Source of the DNA: DASZTU01 sp035493835
GTDB taxonomy: Bacteria; Pseudomonadota; Alphaproteobacteria; Rhizobiales; Devosiaceae
Direction: 5' to 3'
DNA: 35,533 nt
Assembly: GCA_035493835.1 (NCBI GenBank)
Contig: DATJHO010000120.1
Span: forward strand, 1 to 35,533
The translations under genes and the position numbers were made by a program. The notes under the pieces were generated by a model, which saw only the letters and a list, made by a program, of their open reading frames with translations, did no database searches and was not told where the DNA came from. Below, piece after piece: positions 8,363 through 16,151 of this stretch (positions are counted from its first letter, which is position 1; every line of letters begins with the position of its first letter).

Positions 8363-9304
8363 TCACTTAGCGTGGGCTTCGATCGCCCGTCGGAGGAAAC
8401 CGCCCGTTTCCTCAAGCGCCGTCTCCGCCGCAGCGACCGGCAGCCCGGTGGCAATCAGGAGGATCGCCAGTTTCACGTCGTTTGCGGTGCGCGCCAGCGC
8501 ATCTTCGGCTTGCTCCAGCCGGCAGCCGGTCGCCTGCATGACGATCCGCGCCGCGCGGGCTACGAGTTTTTCGTTGCTCGGGTTCAGGTCCACCATCAGG
8601 TTCTGGTAGATTTTTCCGATGCGGATCATGCTTGCCGTACTCAACATGTTGAGCACAAGCTTCTGCGCAGACCCAGATTTCATCCGGGTCGAACCGGTCA
8701 ACACCTCGGGCCCGACCACCGGGGCGATCGAGATGTCGGCCATCCGGGCAATGGTCGAGTCGGGATTACAGGTGAGCGCAACCGTCGTGGCGCCAATGTC
8801 GCGCGCATAGTTCAGCGCGCCAATGACATAGGGCGTCCGCCCGCTGACGGCGATGCCGACCACCACGTCGTCCTTGGCGAGGTTTATGCCGCGCAGCGCC
8901 AGCCCGCCCGCATCGGCATCGTCCTCCGCCCCCTCGGCGGCTTTGACCAAGGCGTCGAGGCCGCCTGCGATCAGCCCCACGACCATCCCGGGCGGCACAC
9001 CGAATGTGGGCGGGCACTCGGCTGCGTCCAGCACCCCCAGCCGACCGCTGGTACCGGCGCCGATGTAGATCAAGCGCGCGCCCCTGTTAAACGCCTCGAC
9101 CACTCGCTCGACGGCGCGGCTGATCTCGGGGATCACCCTTTCGACCGCCGCAGGAACAAGGCGGTCCTCGGCATTAATCATGCCCAGGATCTTTGTGGCG
9201 GGCTGGAGGTCGATTTCCATGCTGGCTGGATTGCGGCCCTCGGAGACGAGCATATCAAGCTCGGAGAGCAGCGCCTGCTTGGTGGCGGCAGCGTCGGCCA
9301 TCAT
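8363..9304 (-). CDS. murQ: N-acetylmuramic acid 6-phosphate etherase MurQ
   Basis: MurQ removes the D-lactyl ether of MurNAc-6-phosphate, giving GlcNAc-6-phosphate and D-lactate. The protein is 313 residues, about the family's normal length. It has a SIS sugar-phosphate fold with the diagnostic stretch IYIGAGTSGRLGVLDAAECP followed by PTFG. The Glu in AAECPP is in the active-site segment. Further motifs are GIAVSGRTPYVIGAL and STRMKSGSAQKLVLNMLST, and the end carries the small helical domain with GCRLEQAEDAL. I start it at ATG 9304, five bases after GGGGA; a second ATG follows directly. It is the first gene of the operon and is divergent from an RpiR regulator, the same arrangement as E. coli murR-murQ. 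No MurNAc PTS gene is present. Confidence 0.95.
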   Translation of the reverse strand: MMADAAATKQALLSELDMLVSEGRNPASMEIDLQPATKILGMINAEDRLVPAAVERVIPEISRAVERVVEAFNRGARLIYIGAGTSGRLGVLDAAECPPTFGVPPGMVVGLIAGGLDALVKAAEGAEDDADAGGLALRGINLAKDDVVVGIAVSGRTPYVIGALNYARDIGATTVALTCNPDSTIARMADISIAPVVGPEVLTGSTRMKSGSAQKLVLNMLSTASMIRIGKIYQNLMVDLNPSNEKLVARAARIVMQATGCRLEQAEDALARTANDVKLAILLIATGLPVAAAETALEETGGFLRRAIEAHAK

Positions 9305-9434
9305 TGTGGTCCCCGACCCGTTCTGGGAGCAGCGGCGCTGGTCACCGCCGCGAGGCCCGCGAGGTGTTGCACATCTTGGGTCTTGCGCATCGATTTCTGT
9401 GTCCAACTATCTTCGCCCACACAGGGTTTGTCAG

Positions 9435-9464
9435 ACGGTAGCGGCAGCGGACAAGGATCGTCAA
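9435..9464 (-). promoter_or_regulatory. Candidate promoter of the murQ operon
   Basis: On the minus strand TTGACG (9464-9459) and TACCGT (9440-9435) are separated by 18 bases, giving a plausible sigma-70-type promoter about 130 bases before murQ. The same TACCGT element recurs 17 bases after a TTGACA at 12811. The match to the -10 consensus is modest. Confidence 0.3.
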
Positions 9465-9489
9465 CAATTTTCAGAGTTGCGCATCCACG

Positions 9490-9504
9490 TGAACTTTTGT
9501 TTCA
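9490..9504. promoter_or_regulatory. Candidate RpiR/MurR-type operator in the divergent region
   Basis: The 15-base sequence TGAACTTTTGTTTCA has TGAA/TTCA ends and is an imperfect inverted repeat, like the TGAAA-N5-TTTCA class of sites used by several RpiR-family regulators. It lies between murQ and the divergent RpiR gene, 26 bases upstream of the candidate murQ -35 box and about 90 bases before the regulator start. It could therefore control both directions. Confidence 0.4.
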
Positions 9505-9595
9505 TCCTAGGGATGGGTAGTGCAGCGGCTTGAGAGGCGGCTGCGCCCGTCATGGGCCGAACTGTTCTGGCCAGACTTGGATTTGGTGTGAGCTG

Positions 9596-10522
9596 ATGGG
9601 AATACAGTCGACAATTGAGGCTTCGCTGTCTGCTCTGACGCCGGCAGCGCGACGGGTGGCGATGGCCATCAAGGACGACCCCTCGATCGTGCTGGACAAG
9701 AGCATCTCCGAGCTGGCCGTCGCGAGCCAGACTTCGGTGGCCTCGGTGGTGCGCTTCTGCCGGGCCGTAGGACTAAGCGGCTATGGGCAGCTTCGCATGT
9801 CTCTAGCGACTGAACTCGGTCGGGAGGCCGCCCAGTTTTCTGGCAACGCGGCGCTGGGGGCCGAGGTCGCGCGCTCGGACAGCTTGCAGGACATGGCTGG
9901 CAAGGTGGCCTCCCTTGAGATGCTGGCCATCGACGAAACCGTTTCCAGCCTCGATTATGGGGCATTGGAGCGGGTGGTCGCTGCGATTGATAGCGCCCGG
10001 CGTATTCTTTTGTTCGGCATCGGGGCGAGCCAGTTCGTAGCTCAGGATCTGCACCACAAGCTGTTTCGCATCGGTCGAAACGCCTTCCTGCTGAGCGATT
10101 CGCACGAGGCTTGGTCAGCTGCCTCGCTCGCGCCTGAGCGGACCGTGGCGGTTGCCTTTTCACACTCCGGTTCGACGGCCGACACAGTGAAGTATCTCGA
10201 CATCGCCCATCAGCACGCCGCTCTGTGCGTTGCTGTCACCAGCGCGGAGAAATCGCCTTTGGCACTGATCGCCGACGAAGTGCTGATCGTCAGGGCGCGC
10301 GAAAGTCCGCTCCGTGCAGGTGCGATGGTAAGCCGCATCGCGCAGCTAGCCCTCGTCGACTGCCTGTTCCTGGGTGTGGCACGTCTCCGTTACGAGGAGA
10401 CGATCGAGGCCCTCGAGGTGACACGGAACATCACCCATCCCGCACCAGAGTCTCGACCGCGCGGCCGGGCAGCCGGGCGGCGGCCGGGCGACAGAAACCG
10501 GGGGCGCCGGCACCCTGGCTGA
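9596..10522 (+). CDS. RpiR-family transcriptional regulator (HTH plus SIS domain), MurR-like
   Basis: This 308-residue regulator has an N-terminal RpiR helix-turn-helix (about residues 1-75), with LTPAARRVAMAIKDDPSIVL, the recognition region SQTSVASVVRFCRAVGLSGY and GQLRMSLATEL. A SIS sugar-phosphate-sensing domain follows, with ILLFGIGASQFVAQDLHHKL and VAVAFSHSGSTADTVKYLDIA. The start at ATG 9596 is set by homology to the usual beginning of the domain; upstream codons lack it. Divergence from murQ suggests it senses MurNAc-6-phosphate or GlcNAc-6-phosphate, as MurR does. Its last 28 or so residues (after EALEVTRNIT) turn into an Arg/Pro/Gly-rich tail not expected in the family. The tail is encoded over a GGCCGGGC-type microrepeat, and insertion-sequence debris begins about 100 bases further on. 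The native C-terminus may have been altered. Confidence 0.88.
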   Translation: MGIQSTIEASLSALTPAARRVAMAIKDDPSIVLDKSISELAVASQTSVASVVRFCRAVGLSGYGQLRMSLATELGREAAQFSGNAALGAEVARSDSLQDMAGKVASLEMLAIDETVSSLDYGALERVVAAIDSARRILLFGIGASQFVAQDLHHKLFRIGRNAFLLSDSHEAWSAASLAPERTVAVAFSHSGSTADTVKYLDIAHQHAALCVAVTSAEKSPLALIADEVLIVRARESPLRAGAMVSRIAQLALVDCLFLGVARLRYEETIEALEVTRNITHPAPESRPRGRAAGRRPGDRNRGRRHPG

Positions 10523-10614
10523 GGGCTGGCACCCGGGGGGTGGACGCGATTGGGTTACTAAACCTTTGATCTGGCTGTCGTTTGGCGTGGAAAGTTAACC
10601 CCGCTTCCGGGCTG

Positions 10615-10800
10615 GCCTGCAGCAGATCGAGTTTGCCGCGTCCATATATCTGGCGTTTCACCAGCTTCAGACGGGTGATCTGGCCTTCGGTCTGACCGCT
10701 CGACCACGGGAGGACGATGGCGGCAGCGACGGTCGCCTTGTCCTGGTGACGCCGTTGGCGAAGGCGGGCGAGTAGGCTGGAACTCGCTGGCTTGCCAGGG
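10615..10800 (-). pseudogene. ISL3-family transposase, C-terminal remnant
   Basis: On the minus strand the peptide KATVAAAIVLPWSSGQTEGQ, continuing as ITRLKLVKRQIYGRGKLDLL, matches the conserved C-terminal end of ISL3-family transposases (W-S-x-G-Q-x-E-G-Q-x-x-R-L-K-x-x-K-R-Q-x-Y-G-R). Just upstream another frame reads SPAFANGVTR, the segment that normally precedes D-K-A-x-V. The fragment is therefore frameshifted as well as truncated. No intact catalytic domain is present. I see no clear terminal inverted repeats. The rest of the 10523-11162 gap holds no recognisable gene. The fragment marks the border between the peptidoglycan locus and the first sugar-importer locus. Confidence 0.75.
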
Positions 10801-11162
10801 TGAACGCGCGTCGGTGCCGCGCGTGACGAGCCTGTCGCCGATACTGACTTCGAGACGTTGGAAGCCGTGGACCGCGTAGGCCTCGCGGCGTCGGTCAGCC
10901 AAGGCCCTGACGCTGCCGACAATTCCAGAATGCGCCCATTCCGGTCATTCCCAGTCGACGGCTCTATGCCGGCGTTGCCTCAGAAAGGGGAGAATTCAGA
11001 CCGGTTAGAGAGCGTCATTTCCCGAGGCCGCCCACTCAGCGGTCGATTGTTGCCATGACCCAATGCCCATATGGTCGTTCTGGAGGCGGCACGGGCCGGT
11101 TTCCAAATCACCCTTTTCGCAACTGCATGAAGCGGATCAAGGGGGGCGGAGACGGGATGGAA

Positions 11163-11191
11163 TTGACAATTGTGGCGCCCGCTCGATAGGC
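11163..11191 (+). promoter_or_regulatory. Candidate promoter of the RbsD/FucU-like gene
   Basis: TTGACA at 11163-11168 is followed after 16-17 bases by GATAGG/ATAGGC. The expected transcript start (about 11197) lies just before the palindrome at 11200-11211, a classical position for a repressor site. Confidence 0.4.
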
Positions 11192-11199
11192 TTGCCGCA

Positions 11200-11211
11200 G
11201 AAATCGATTTC
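11200..11211. promoter_or_regulatory. Candidate LacI-type operator, GAAATCGATTTC
   Basis: This is a perfect 12-base palindrome with the central CG typical of LacI/GalR operators. It lies just before the Shine-Dalgarno sequence of the mutarotase gene. A partial copy (GAAATCGATTGC) occurs at 12844-12855 ahead of the binding-protein gene, and a related palindrome (CAAATCGATTTG) at 18340. The LacI gene between the first two sites is the obvious candidate regulator. Confidence 0.55.
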
Positions 11212-11221
11212 ACGGGAGGCC

Positions 11222-11635
11222 ATTATCTTACTCGGCGTAAATCCACTTATTGGCGGCCGGTTACTTGGGCAACTTGACCTCATGGGTCACGGAGACCTGC
11301 TCGTAATTGCCGATGCAAATTTCCCGGCCAACCGGCTTGGGGCGATGGTGGAGCGCCTGCCCGGCATAGGCACGTCCGAAGCTGCCTCGGCGTTGTTCAG
11401 TCTCTTTCCGCTTGATCCCAGGGAACCCATCAGTCTGATGCTGGCTCCGTCAGGGCCGCTCAAGGTGCAGGAGGAACTGATCGATGCGGCCAAGGCGGCC
11501 GGCGGCGGTGACGTCGAGTGGCTAGATATGCCGACCTTCAATGATGCAGCGCGTTCGGCGGTGCTGGTGGTCCAGACGGGCGACCGGCGGCCCTATGGCA
11601 ATCTCATCGTGCGAAAGGGCGGGATCACAGTCTAG
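11222..11635 (+). CDS. RbsD/FucU-type sugar mutarotase, start codon unclear
   Basis: RbsD/FucU proteins interconvert anomers of ribose, fucose or similar sugars so that the downstream kinase or isomerase gets the right form. The family begins about G-V-N-P-L, and the motifs MGHGDLLVIADANFPAN (His, Asp and Asn of the site) and the final PYGNLIVRKG are intact. The body is about 137 residues, normal for the family. There is no ATG, GTG or TTG where it should start. A good GGGAGG (11214-11219) is followed by ATT 11222, ATC 11225 and TTA 11228. The nearest in-frame ATG is 11063, which adds an unrelated 53-residue segment. I place the start at ATT 11222 provisionally. A rare start codon or a lost one (TTG to TTA at 11228 would have ideal spacing) is possible. 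Confidence 0.7.
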   Translation: MILLGVNPLIGGRLLGQLDLMGHGDLLVIADANFPANRLGAMVERLPGIGTSEAASALFSLFPLDPREPISLMLAPSGPLKVQEELIDAAKAAGGGDVEWLDMPTFNDAARSAVLVVQTGDRRPYGNLIVRKGGITV

Positions 11636-11768
11636 AGTGCGTTCCGGAAAGTAGTTTAGAATATTCGAGCTCGAAGGCGCGACTAAACAACGACCTGGAG
11701 CACCATTTTCGATGCCATCGAGATAGGTAGCTCTAGCCGCGCAGTTCGCTGGGGCAGGGGGCAGGGCG

Positions 11769-12761
11769 ATGGTCAAGATCAGCGACGTGGCAAGCGAGGC
11801 CGGGGTCTCCTCGGCAACCGTTTCGCGTGCGCTCAACAACAAGGCGAGCGTCAATCCCGAATATGTCGCGCGGGTCGAGGCGGCCGCCGCCAAGCTGGGC
11901 TATCGCCCTAACGGTGTGGCGCGAAATCTCAGGCGCAAGCGCAGCGATCTGTTGGCATTGATCATATCGGACATCGGCAATCCGTTTTTCACTGCCGTCG
12001 CGCGTGGGGTCGAGGATGTCGCCCGGCGCAACGGCTATTCCGTGCTGCTGTGCAACGCCGACGAGGACCGCGCCAAGGAAGCGGTGTACCTGGGCGCTGC
12101 GGAGCAGCAGCAGGTGGCCGGTGTCATTCTCTCACCGAACAGCGCTGCCACCGATGTGAGCCGGCTACGAAGCGCCTCGATCCCGCTGGTAGTGATCGAC
12201 CGACCGCTGCGCGAGGAGACCGATGCCATCATGGTGCATTCGCGCGAGGGCGCCAGGCGGGCTACGGAGCACCTGATCGACGCCGGCTGGCGCCGACCGG
12301 CTTGCATTACCGGGCCGGAGGATGCGGCGACGGCCCGGGATCGACTCGACGGCTATCTCGATGCGGTGCGCGCCAACGACCTTGAACAACTCTACCGCTG
12401 CGCCGCCTTCCGGCAGCGGGGCGGCCTCGTCGCCGCGGCCGAACTGCTCGACCTCGAAACGCCGCCCGATGCGCTCTTCGTTGCCAACGCCGAGATGGCG
12501 CTTGGGGTGCTGGGCGAAATCAAACGCAGGAAATTGGCCGTCGGCCAGGACATAGGTCTAATCATGTTCGACGACACGCCCTGGGCACAATTCGTCAGCC
12601 CTCCAATGTCGGTTGTCGCGCAGCCCGCCTATGACATCGGCGCGCAGGCGGCCGAGATGCTCATGCAGCAGGTCATGGGAGTGGCCCCCGGCCAGCCGAG
12701 GCGCATCACCCTGTCTACCATGCTGGTCGTCAGGGAAAGTTCCCGCCGTCTCGCTCCCTAA
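11769..12761 (+). CDS. LacI-family transcriptional regulator
   Basis: This 330-residue repressor-type regulator has an N-terminal LacI helix-turn-helix, VKISDVASEAGVSSATVSRA (residues 2-21), and the hinge helix region RPNGVARNLRRKRS. A periplasmic-binding-protein-like effector domain follows (IGNPFFTAVARGVEDVARR, VAGVILSPNS, PLVVIDRPL, ending in SRRLAP). The residues recognising the operator centre are normal for the family. It follows the mutarotase gene by 133 bases and precedes the sugar-importer operon by about 300 bases, so it probably controls both. The GAAATCGATT palindromes at 11200 and 12844 are the likely targets. The inducer is unknown; presumably it is the transported sugar. Confidence 0.93.
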   Translation: MVKISDVASEAGVSSATVSRALNNKASVNPEYVARVEAAAAKLGYRPNGVARNLRRKRSDLLALIISDIGNPFFTAVARGVEDVARRNGYSVLLCNADEDRAKEAVYLGAAEQQQVAGVILSPNSAATDVSRLRSASIPLVVIDRPLREETDAIMVHSREGARRATEHLIDAGWRRPACITGPEDAATARDRLDGYLDAVRANDLEQLYRCAAFRQRGGLVAAAELLDLETPPDALFVANAEMALGVLGEIKRRKLAVGQDIGLIMFDDTPWAQFVSPPMSVVAQPAYDIGAQAAEMLMQQVMGVAPGQPRRITLSTMLVVRESSRRLAP

Positions 12762-12810
12762 TGCCTGCGCCAGCCTGCTCACCGGCTCGCAATAGCGGCG
12801 GAGGGTACTA

Positions 12811-12855
12811 TTGACAGTGCCAAATCCCGCTACTACCGTCTGAGAAATCGATTGC
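12811..12855 (+). promoter_or_regulatory. Candidate promoter with operator for the first sugar-importer operon
   Basis: TTGACA (12811-12816) and TACCGT (12834-12839) are 17 bases apart. The partial palindrome GAAATCGATTGC at 12844-12855 overlaps the predicted transcript start. The layout copies that in front of the mutarotase gene (TTGACA at 11163, palindrome at 11200). It leaves a leader of about 210 bases before the binding-protein start at 13061. I see no gene in the whole 12762-13060 gap. Confidence 0.4.
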
Positions 12856-13060
12856 CAAGTGGAGGCTTGGGGAGGCGGTCGAACTTACAGTTTTCATGCA
12901 AGGACGTCTTGCGCGCGGTGCCGCCGACAGAGTCGGGTTGGCCACGGCCTGCGGCTGCGCGCGAATTCCGTTGCAGTTGAGCAATTTGAGACCTGCCCGT
13001 CCGTAAGACTTGGGCCGGCCCACGCGGTCTCATCGAACGAATAACTCTGGAGGAGTGACT

Positions 13061-14356
13061 ATGCGAAAAGACAGTACGGCGCTTGCGGTCGTTGCAGGTA
13101 GTGCGATCGCCTTGGCGACGGCCTTCAGCGCCTTTGCCGACGATCCGAAGGCGCCGATTACCGTTTGGGTCGATGCCAATCGCGAGCCCCAGGCGCAGGC
13201 CTACAAGGCGGCACATCCGGACGTGAACATCACGATCGATGTCGTCGATCCCTCGCAAGGCAGCAACACCTCCAAGATCGCGCTCGCCGTAAAGGCCAAG
13301 TCGGGCATCCCCGACGTGGTATTCCTGGGCACTCCCGACGAACTCGCGACGCTTTCGGCGCGTCCGATCAGCTTTCCGATGGCGCTCAACACCGTCGTTC
13401 CCAAGGCGACCATGGATGGGTTCGGCACGACCCTGGCCCGCTGCACCTATGGCGGCAAGGTCATGTGCCTGGGCAACGATATCGGCCAGACGGTGTTTTG
13501 GTACAACAAGCCGCAATTCGCGGCGTGGGGCTATACGCCGCCCAAGACCTTCGACGAATTCAAGGCGCTCGGCGACAAGCTGGCCAAGGAGCATCCGGGC
13601 TATAATCTCGGCACCGTCAACGGTCGCTATGGCGTCGATGCGTTCTTCGGCTCCAGCGGTTGCCCGGTAATCGACGCCACCAGCCTTGCCGACGTCCGGA
13701 TCAACACCGCTGACCCGAAATGCGCCCGTGTCGGCGAGGTCATCGGACCGATGATCGCCAACGGCTCGTTGTCGACGCTGGACCTGTTCGACAAGAACTA
13801 CACCACGCAGGTCGCATCGGGCAAAGTCGTCGGCATGATCGGTGCCTCATGGGTCGCGGACTACGCCTTCAAGCCGATGACCACCAATTCCGGCACCGAT
13901 TTCGACGCCAAGGGCAAGTTCGCGGCGGCCCCGATGCCGACTTGGTCGGGTGAGAGCAGCAATTGGTCCGGCGCCGTCGGCGGCGGCATCTGGGTCGTGT
14001 CGAACCGGGCCAGCAACGTCAAGGCGGCGGTCGATTTCGCCGTCGGCATGACGACGAGCCCTGACATTGCCAAGACGCAGGCAACCTATCCCGCTTACGG
14101 GCCGAGCGCCGATATCTGGCTCAAGGCCAAGGCGGTCGATTCCTGGTATGCGGCCGATCCGAGCTCCGTGCTCAAGGACGCCGGCTCCAAGATCAACCCG
14201 GCCGACGGCTATGTGCGCTACCAGACACAGGCGCTCGATGCCTTCAACCAGACGGTGATCGCCAATGGCGCGACCGACATGACTGGATCCCTCAAGGCTT
14301 GGGGCGATCAGTTGCTGCAGGCCGCCCAGTCGGCTGGCTACACCGTCACGCAGTAG
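13061..14356 (+). CDS. Sugar ABC importer, periplasmic binding protein (family 1)
   Basis: This 431-residue MalE-like (SBP family 1) receptor has a Sec signal peptide, MRKDSTALAVVAGSAIALAT, cleaved around AFA/DDP. The mature part starts APITVWVDANREPQAQAYKA, a characteristic beginning for the class, and later has YNKPQFAAWGYTPPKTFDEF, the ligand-cleft strand typical of sugar-binding proteins. The start at ATG 13061 has GGAGGAG eight bases upstream. The two permeases follow after 13 bases, but no ATPase is encoded in this operon. The ligand is unknown. The upstream mutarotase suggests a free aldose, and the downstream serine hydrolase hints at an esterified or amide-linked sugar. Confidence 0.94.
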   Translation: MRKDSTALAVVAGSAIALATAFSAFADDPKAPITVWVDANREPQAQAYKAAHPDVNITIDVVDPSQGSNTSKIALAVKAKSGIPDVVFLGTPDELATLSARPISFPMALNTVVPKATMDGFGTTLARCTYGGKVMCLGNDIGQTVFWYNKPQFAAWGYTPPKTFDEFKALGDKLAKEHPGYNLGTVNGRYGVDAFFGSSGCPVIDATSLADVRINTADPKCARVGEVIGPMIANGSLSTLDLFDKNYTTQVASGKVVGMIGASWVADYAFKPMTTNSGTDFDAKGKFAAAPMPTWSGESSNWSGAVGGGIWVVSNRASNVKAAVDFAVGMTTSPDIAKTQATYPAYGPSADIWLKAKAVDSWYAADPSSVLKDAGSKINPADGYVRYQTQALDAFNQTVIANGATDMTGSLKAWGDQLLQAAQSAGYTVTQ

Positions 14357-14369
14357 CCAGGCCCTCCCG

Positions 14370-15275
14370 ATGCCCAGCAAGCTTGCCACCCGTGCAAAGA
14401 CCCGTTTGCGGGTCCCCGCCGGGTGGGGGTTCGTCGCCCCCTATCTTGTGGTCCTCATCGCTTTCGGTATCGCGCCCGCAGTCTATGGGCTCTACCAGGC
14501 GTTCAGCGTCACCTCGCCGGTCAGTGATCCCTATTTCTCGCTAACCCAGAATTTCCTCGATGTCCTGCGGGATTATCGCCTACCCGGGGCGAGCTGGAAC
14601 GTCGCCAAGTATCTGCTGATCTGGCTGCCGTTGCTGCTCGTGGTGGTGTTCGTGCTGGCGCTCGCAATGGATGCCAAGCGCACCAAGTTCGCGGCGCTGA
14701 CCCGGTTCGTCACCTACGTGCCGGGCGCCGTGACCGGCTCGTCCGCGGCGCTGCTCTGGCTATTCATGTCGTCGCCCGCGGTCAGCCCGATCGGTCCCTT
14801 CCTAAAACTGTTCGCCGACAAGAGTGGGTCGTTCCTGTCCGACCAGACTTTTGCGCTCCTGCTGTCGGTGATGGGCACGGCCGCCGGCGCCGGCGGTTGG
14901 ATCGTCGTCGTCTATGGGGCGCTGGTCGGCATCCCGCAGGAGGTGATCGAATCCGCCGTGCTCGATGGCGCCAGTGCCTGGGACACGGTCTGGCACATCA
15001 AGCTGCCGCTGATCCGGAGCTACATTGCCTTCATCCTCATCATTTCGCTGGCGCAGGGTTTCCAGCTGTTCGTAGAACCGACCGTTATTTCGGCCGGCGC
15101 GCCCGGACAGGTGAGCCGGACATGGTCGATCAACCAGCTCGTCTATTCCTATGCCACGGACCAGTCGAACTACGGCCGAGCTTCGGCGCTTGCCATCCTG
15201 CTGCTGCTCGTCTGCGTGGCGCTCGCGGTGCTCATCATCACCAAGACCAAATTCTATTCGATCGGGGATCGCTAG
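14370..15275 (+). CDS. Sugar ABC importer permease (MalF/UgpA-like)
   Basis: This 301-residue membrane permease starts MPSKLATRAKTRLRVPAGWG, then has a first transmembrane helix (FVAPYLVVLIAFGIAPAVYG) and five more. The ATPase-coupling EAA loop is EVIESAVLDGASAWDTVWHI. It lies 13 bases after the binding-protein gene. Its stop overlaps the GTG start of the second permease (TAGTG), which shows tight coupling. Hetero-dimer formation with that second permease is the rule for this class. Since no ATPase gene is in the operon, a shared ATPase such as the one at 28399 is needed. Confidence 0.95.
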   Translation: MPSKLATRAKTRLRVPAGWGFVAPYLVVLIAFGIAPAVYGLYQAFSVTSPVSDPYFSLTQNFLDVLRDYRLPGASWNVAKYLLIWLPLLLVVVFVLALAMDAKRTKFAALTRFVTYVPGAVTGSSAALLWLFMSSPAVSPIGPFLKLFADKSGSFLSDQTFALLLSVMGTAAGAGGWIVVVYGALVGIPQEVIESAVLDGASAWDTVWHIKLPLIRSYIAFILIISLAQGFQLFVEPTVISAGAPGQVSRTWSINQLVYSYATDQSNYGRASALAILLLLVCVALAVLIITKTKFYSIGDR

Positions 15276-16147
15276 TGCGCACAGACAAGATTGTCGGCCC
15301 GGCCGCCCGCAACCTGCTGTTCGTCCTGGCGATCCTGTTTTTCGGGCTGCCGATCGTTTGGCTGCTGCTGGCGCCGACCAAGACCACCAACGGGCTGCAA
15401 TACATGCCACCAATGGCCTTCGGCAGTTTCCAGCAGCTCGGCATTTCGGCCTCGAATCTCTTCGGCTACGACAACGGCATCATCTGGACCTGGGCGCTCA
15501 ACTCCGTCTGGTACACCGCACTCAGCCTTGCGGTGTCGCTTTCGGTGGCGGTGCCTGCGGGCTACGCGCTCGCCAAGCTGCCATTCAAGGGCAGCAACGT
15601 CGTGCTGTTCGTCACCCTGCTGACGATGATTGTCCCGAGCGCGGCGCTCATCCTGCCGCTCTACCTCGAAATGTCGGCGTTCAACCTGACCAACACCCCC
15701 TGGTCCGTGATCCTGCCGCTGACCTTTCACCCCTTTGGCGTCTATCTGATCTACCTTTACGCCAAGGCCAGCGTTCCGGATTCGATAATCGAAGCGGCGC
15801 GTCTCGATGGCTGTTCCGAATTCGGCATCATGATGCGGATCTTCGTGCCGCTGGCCTGGCCGGCGATCGCCATGGTGGCGTTTTTCGGCTTCGTCGGGGC
15901 GTGGAATGCGTTCTTCCTGCCGTTCATCATGCTCAATGACCAGAGTTTGGCGACACTTCAGACCGGCCTTCAGATCCTCGTCAGCTCGACGGGGGCGATC
16001 AGCGGCGGCAATCCTTCGAGCGTGCCGATCCACGCCCCCGAAGTCGCCCTCGCCGCCATCGTCTCGATCCTGCCGATCCTGATGGTCTTCCTTTTTGCAC
16101 AGCGTTACCTGGTGGCTGGCCAAACGGCCGGCGCCGAGAAGGGATAA
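15275..16147 (+). CDS. Sugar ABC importer permease (MalG/UgpE-like)
   Basis: This 290-residue permease of the MalG class starts at GTG 15275 (VRTDKIVGPAARNLLFVLAI), sharing one base with the stop of the preceding permease. The reading frame extends much further upstream, but that part is a shadow of the first permease. The first helix is FVLAILFFGLPIVWLLLAPT. The EAA loop reads SIIEAARLDGCSEFGIMMRI, followed by FVPLAWPAIAMVAFFGFVGA. This is the usual second half of the permease pair. The serine hydrolase gene begins four bases after its stop. Confidence 0.95.
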   Translation: MRTDKIVGPAARNLLFVLAILFFGLPIVWLLLAPTKTTNGLQYMPPMAFGSFQQLGISASNLFGYDNGIIWTWALNSVWYTALSLAVSLSVAVPAGYALAKLPFKGSNVVLFVTLLTMIVPSAALILPLYLEMSAFNLTNTPWSVILPLTFHPFGVYLIYLYAKASVPDSIIEAARLDGCSEFGIMMRIFVPLAWPAIAMVAFFGFVGAWNAFFLPFIMLNDQSLATLQTGLQILVSSTGAISGGNPSSVPIHAPEVALAAIVSILPILMVFLFAQRYLVAGQTAGAEKG

Positions 16148-16151
16148 TTCT

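Noticed and set aside
6778..8370. A 530-codon plus-strand open frame
   Set aside because: It is antisense to the peptide-binding protein, which has a signal peptide and family motifs; long antisense frames are expected in GC-rich DNA.
8290..8454. Longer N-terminus for the peptide-binding protein (start at 8454)
   Set aside because: It would place an Arg-rich segment before the signal peptide; ATG 8289 has a proper ribosome site and gives a normal leader.
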